Positions 61,801 through 64,000 of a stretch of 64,000 nucleotides of DNA are shown one piece after another. Position numbers and translations under genes: made by a program. Numbering within the stretch: position 1 is the stretch's first letter; each line of letters begins with the position of its first letter. The DNA is taken from contig VWYX01001276.1 in NCBI GenBank assembly GCA_013396525.1, positions 72,133 to 136,132 of the forward strand, in the 5' to 3' direction. This DNA is from Chaetorhynchus papuensis. Its lineage: Eukaryota > Chordata > Aves > Passeriformes > Rhipiduridae. The notes beneath the pieces are model-generated. The model made no database searches, was not told the origin of the DNA, and saw only the letters and a list, made by a program, of their open reading frames with translations.

Positions 61801-62529
61801 ACAACCAAAATCACAGCATTACAAAAGGTCAGGAACAATGAGAATTTAAAAAAATGAAATCTTTTTCTATCTATATTTTTTTTGGCTCCCTACTGCCATA
61901 CTTTGATGCTGGGATATAAGAGTGGCTTTTCTGCCCATAGACAGGGAATTAGAGGAGAAGAGCTTGTTTCTTTACTCCCTTTCTATGCTCACATTTGGAT
62001 GTAGAGAGGAAATCTTCCTTCTCTCCTACCTAGCTGCATTAAGAAATGTAAAATCTTGAAGATTACCAGGAAGCTCCTGATTTCTGTAATGAAAACATCA
62101 CAAAACGTATTTAAAATTTAAAGTTTAAAATTTATACAAATTGTCCTAGTGTTGATGTTCAGGAAAATAACTGATTGGATCATTAGAGTCTGCAGCCTAA
62201 AATTCTTTCACCATTCAAGAATATGTAAACATACTGCAACTCACTCTACAAGCATTTAAGTTGGTATGTGCTATGTGTGTGTAACTACACAGTAGTGAAA
62301 TATGTTCACTGACTCAGAGACAAAAATTCACTAACATTTTTGACCAATACAGTAATCTCCTTTCAGATATAAACAGTACGAGCTGAAGCAAATATAATCA
62401 ACTGCTGCGTTTTTTTTCAATTCTTTAGCACAGATTTCAGATATGTTTCTCTCATTTTCCCCAGGCTGCAAGAAACTGTTTAGTCAATGCAGAGCACGTC
62501 GTTAAAGTATCCGATTTTGGCATGGCAAG
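52780..62529 (+). CDS. TXK: TXK tyrosine kinase, 5' partial (11 coding exons in window)
   Basis: TXK (Rlk) is the Tec-family kinase of T and NK cells that lacks a PH domain and is membrane-targeted by palmitoylation of an N-terminal cysteine string (family knowledge). Eleven exons join in phase to 411 codons plus part of codon 412; the mammalian protein is about 527 residues, so the end lies outside the window. Visible: cysteine string C14-C18, basic cluster KRRRKR 55-60, proline motif KPLPPLP 67-73, SH3 with ALYDF 88-92 and W118 W119, SH2 from W149 with phosphotyrosine-binding R175, kinase glycine loop GRGQFG 277-282, ATP-binding K298, gatekeeper T342, C350, HRD D389 and DFG D407. Activation-loop and C-lobe exons were not found before position 64000. 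The start was chosen because ATG 52780 gives an N-terminus aligning with mammalian TXK (TIQSVFCCCCC). Confidence 0.95.
53062..53164 (+). CDS. TXK: TXK coding exon 2 (N-terminal unique region)
   Basis: 103 bp, phase 2 to 0, residues 24-57. Opens EMRTKVNLD, aligning with the mammalian QMRTQ stretch, and ends WKRR. Met25 at 53066 is the conserved position of the internal start that gives the short isoform lacking the cysteine string in mammals. Acceptor is a weak pyrimidine stretch ending ACCAG; donor GTAAGT. Residues 31-54 are poorly conserved. Confidence 0.88.
53982..54187 (+). CDS. TXK: TXK coding exon 3 (proline motif and SH3)
   Basis: 206 bp, residues 58-125. RKRQLQFKNKPLPPLP gives the basic stretch and proline-rich SH3 ligand; SH3 strands follow from RVIALYDFF to LWWKARDRH. 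Acceptor TTCACTAG, donor GTAAGA. Confidence 0.96.
55163..55228 (+). CDS. TXK: TXK coding exon 4 (end of SH3)
   Basis: 66 bp, residues 127-147: NEGLIPSNYVTENKKSNLEM and on. Acceptor TGTTTCAG, donor GTAAGT. Confidence 0.97.
55846..55900 (+). CDS. TXK: TXK coding exon 5 (SH2 start)
   Basis: 55 bp, residues 149-166, WYCRNINRSQAELLLHQK. The residue before W149 is lysine rather than the glutamate usual in the family (YEW becomes YKW). Acceptor TTGCAG, donor GTAACT. Confidence 0.96.
56712..56791 (+). CDS. TXK: TXK coding exon 6 (SH2 phosphotyrosine pocket)
   Basis: 80 bp, residues 167-192: PKEGAFVVRDSSRQG with R175 in the phosphotyrosine pocket, then LLTLSMYSRAKG. Acceptor TCTTTTCAG, donor GTGAGT. 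Confidence 0.96.
57791..57836. repeat. Two-copy 23-bp tandem duplication
   Basis: Units 57791-57813 and 57814-57836 (TTAGGTAATTARGGACATTT) differ at one base. Located in the TXK intron after coding exon 6. Confidence 0.85.
58185..58312 (+). CDS. TXK: TXK coding exon 7 (SH2 core)
   Basis: 128 bp, residues 194-235: HILHYQIKQNPSGQYYVAEN and VPELIEYHQHNAA. Acceptor GATTTCAG, donor GTAACG. Confidence 0.96.
59434..59508 (+). CDS. TXK: TXK coding exon 8 (SH2-kinase linker)
   Basis: 75 bp, residues 237-260: LITRLRHPVRSDG, then a linker ending VELSY, where mammalian TXK has GFSY. Acceptor CCTTACAG, donor GTAAAT. Confidence 0.94.
60422..60593 (+). CDS. TXK: TXK coding exon 9 (kinase N-lobe)
   Basis: 172 bp, residues 262-317: EWGLNPSELLFLKELGRGQF, then VAIKTINEGAMSEDDF with K298. 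The exon is a closed frame upstream and therefore easy to miss, but both splice sites (TTTTACAG and GTAAGT) and the glycine loop are clear. Confidence 0.97.
61305..61521 (+). CDS. TXK: TXK coding exon 10 (hinge to HRD)
   Basis: 217 bp, residues 319-390: [20 protein letters not shown], hinge YVVTEFMENGCLL with T342 and C350, ending FIHRDL with D389. Acceptor TTAAACAG, donor GTAAGT. The frame stays open into the intron, so a naive ORF overruns the exon. Confidence 0.98.
62465..62529 (+). CDS. TXK: TXK coding exon 11 (DFG), last in window
   Basis: 65 bp, residues 391-411: [20 protein letters not shown], with D407. Acceptor TTTCCCCAG, donor GTACGA. The next expected exon (activation loop) is not recognisable in 62530-64000, so TXK is cut by the window edge. 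Confidence 0.97.
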
Positions 62530-64000
62530 GTACGAGGCCGTGGACAAAGGTTTTGTGAGCACCTATTCTCAGAGAGCTGCAGCATGACCTTTAGTTAACC
62601 TCACTGCTTGCTTCACTGGTTTGGGGAATCTCACTGTGGTTAATTTTTGAATTCTGATGAAAATTGTAATGTTGTTTAACCGCTGTACCATGAACAGGAT
62701 GTCATGTCCTCCTCCTGCTCTTGGTGAGGGCAAGATAAGTAAACAAAGTGCCAGGTAAAACTTCAGAGGTGTTTATGGACAGAGAAATGCCCAGAGTGCA
62801 CAGGGCAGCCCGGAGCTTGAAAAAAGAAGTTCCCCAACTTTCCTGAGCAGGATGGAGGACAAAAAGTCACGAGGGACAGAACTGGGAGCTGGTGCTGACC
62901 TCTCGAGGCAGCGGTAGCTGAGTAGGTGAGACAGGATGCAGGGAGGACGAGGAAGGTGGGCAGGAAGTGTGATACATCCTGCTTTAGCAGGGAAGTGGTT
63001 TTTCTGCTAAGAGATAGAACCAGCCACAGTGAGGAAAGAGAGCACACTCAACTCTGACAAGCACCAGCCTGAGAAACAGCTCTAGGCTCACAGACTTCCC
63101 TCAGAGGACACGGCTGAGCTGACCAAATGACTGAATGCTGCCCAAAGGGGATGTCTCCTTCCTTCTTTCCTCTTGCAAGCTCAGCACAAAGCTCTCCACT
63201 TTTGTGTTTTACTGGCTGTTTTTTCCATGGGATTAGCAGACTGAATCAGCTCACCTAGGAGGCAGATAAGCTTGAAAGACAGTCAGTGGCTCTGAGTAGA
63301 AGGTTCTGGTGACACTTACCTTGTGGCTGCGAATTGTTAGATCAGCACAGCCATGCTCCTTCAGTTTTGCCCCCTATTTCTAACCTCAGGCTTTCAACGC
63401 CCTAGCAGTTCATAGCTAAGGACTTGTTTTTCAGAGGGCCATCCTGTACCATGGTTGTACTGCTCCCCAAAAGGGTAAGGTCAGTATCAGGGCACTGGAC
63501 TTATCCAAAAGAATCAGGAAATACAGTAAGACCAAGGTGGCTGTCAGGGTCCAGCTTAAGAATAATGGAGCTGAATGGCTCACTGTTGCCACAAAGTGGA
63601 GATCAGTGGTGTGGCTCTAGGGCTCTCTCTCCTAGGGAGGCTGTGGAAAAGTGATGGGAACACAACCTAATTACTCAGAGCTCACACAACTGCTAATAGA
63701 GTTTATTTTGTACTGATATTTCATATGTTACTTATTCAACAGCCTCCCATGCTTCTGTGCATGCACCAAAATGAGAAAGTGAGGCAAAGAGATTATTTAT
63801 TTCAATGTGACCTCCTTTAAAAGGTGCTTTAAAAAATTACCTTTATGCTTTCCCCTGAGAATAAATGTGTACTGCACATCTGTGATCTGCTCAGGAACAT
63901 TAGTACTTGGAAAATGTGCCCAGAGTCTCTAAGTATGTAGGGGTCAGCCTAGTAACCATTTAAAGTGTTGCCCTATAAATGCCTGCATTAGGCACACAAT
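62530..64000 (+). other. TXK intron, running off the window
   Basis: Starts with donor GTACGA. Neither an activation-loop exon (YVLDD-type) nor any other coding exon can be recognised, so the rest of TXK lies beyond the window. Confidence 0.8.

Noticed and set aside
62530..64000. Search for TXK activation-loop and C-lobe exons
   Set aside because: No acceptor followed by a YVLDD- or KWSPPEV-like sequence is present; these exons must lie past the window.
1..64000. CRISPR arrays, operons, prokaryotic mobile elements, tRNA or rRNA genes
   Set aside because: Nothing resembling them was seen; the sequence is bird nuclear DNA dominated by introns.

Overview
The window is vertebrate nuclear DNA from a bird. 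The evidence is large AT-rich introns with GT-AG splice sites, several fragments of CR1 LINEs (one ending in the 8-bp ATTCTATG tandem typical of avian CR1), and two long-terminal-repeat-like elements of a kind common in bird genomes. A lineage within birds cannot be fixed from the sequence alone. There is no sign of bacterial, plasmid or phage content; almost all short open frames are chance frames in introns or repeats.

Two paralogous Tec-family non-receptor tyrosine kinases lie head to tail on the + strand. TEC occupies 13764-45170: an exon carrying the start codon at 13808, sixteen further coding exons, a stop at 44157-44159 and a polyadenylation signal at 45149-45154. The 17 coding pieces join in frame to 1890 nt (629 codons plus stop), giving PH, Btk-type zinc motif, proline-rich segment, SH3, SH2 and kinase domains. 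TXK starts at 52780 and runs out of the window after its eleventh coding exon (62465-62529, the DFG exon); the activation-loop tyrosine and the C-lobe lie beyond position 64000. TXK has no PH domain; its first exon codes for a cysteine string.

Region by region: 1-13763 is sequence upstream of, or in the first intron of, TEC, with an LTR (about 4985-5437), an unusual 86-bp near-perfect hairpin (5750-5835) and a CR1 (about 12335-13316). 13946-28246 is a 14.3-kb TEC intron with CR1 pieces and a GC/CpG-rich block with RUNX-like motifs (about 19330-19760). 28247-44159 holds the rest of TEC, a solo LTR on the minus strand, a CTCF-like site and another CR1. 45170-52779 is the intergenic spacer, with a small CpG/ETS cluster at 49490-49562. 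52780-62529 is the 5' three-quarters of TXK.

Both kinases act downstream of antigen and cytokine receptors in blood cells: TEC is recruited to PIP3 through its PH domain, TXK by lipid modification of its cysteine string, and both feed PLC-gamma signalling (family knowledge). Eight consecutive exon pairs from the end of SH3 to the kinase DFG motif have the same phase, and seven of the eight have identical lengths, which records the tandem duplication. The most notable observations are the 41-bp TEC microexon whose first proline-rich motif has decayed, the hairpin at 5750-5835, and candidate regulatory elements (CpG/ETS cluster, RUNX block, CTCF site, upstream ORFs, Pumilio sites).
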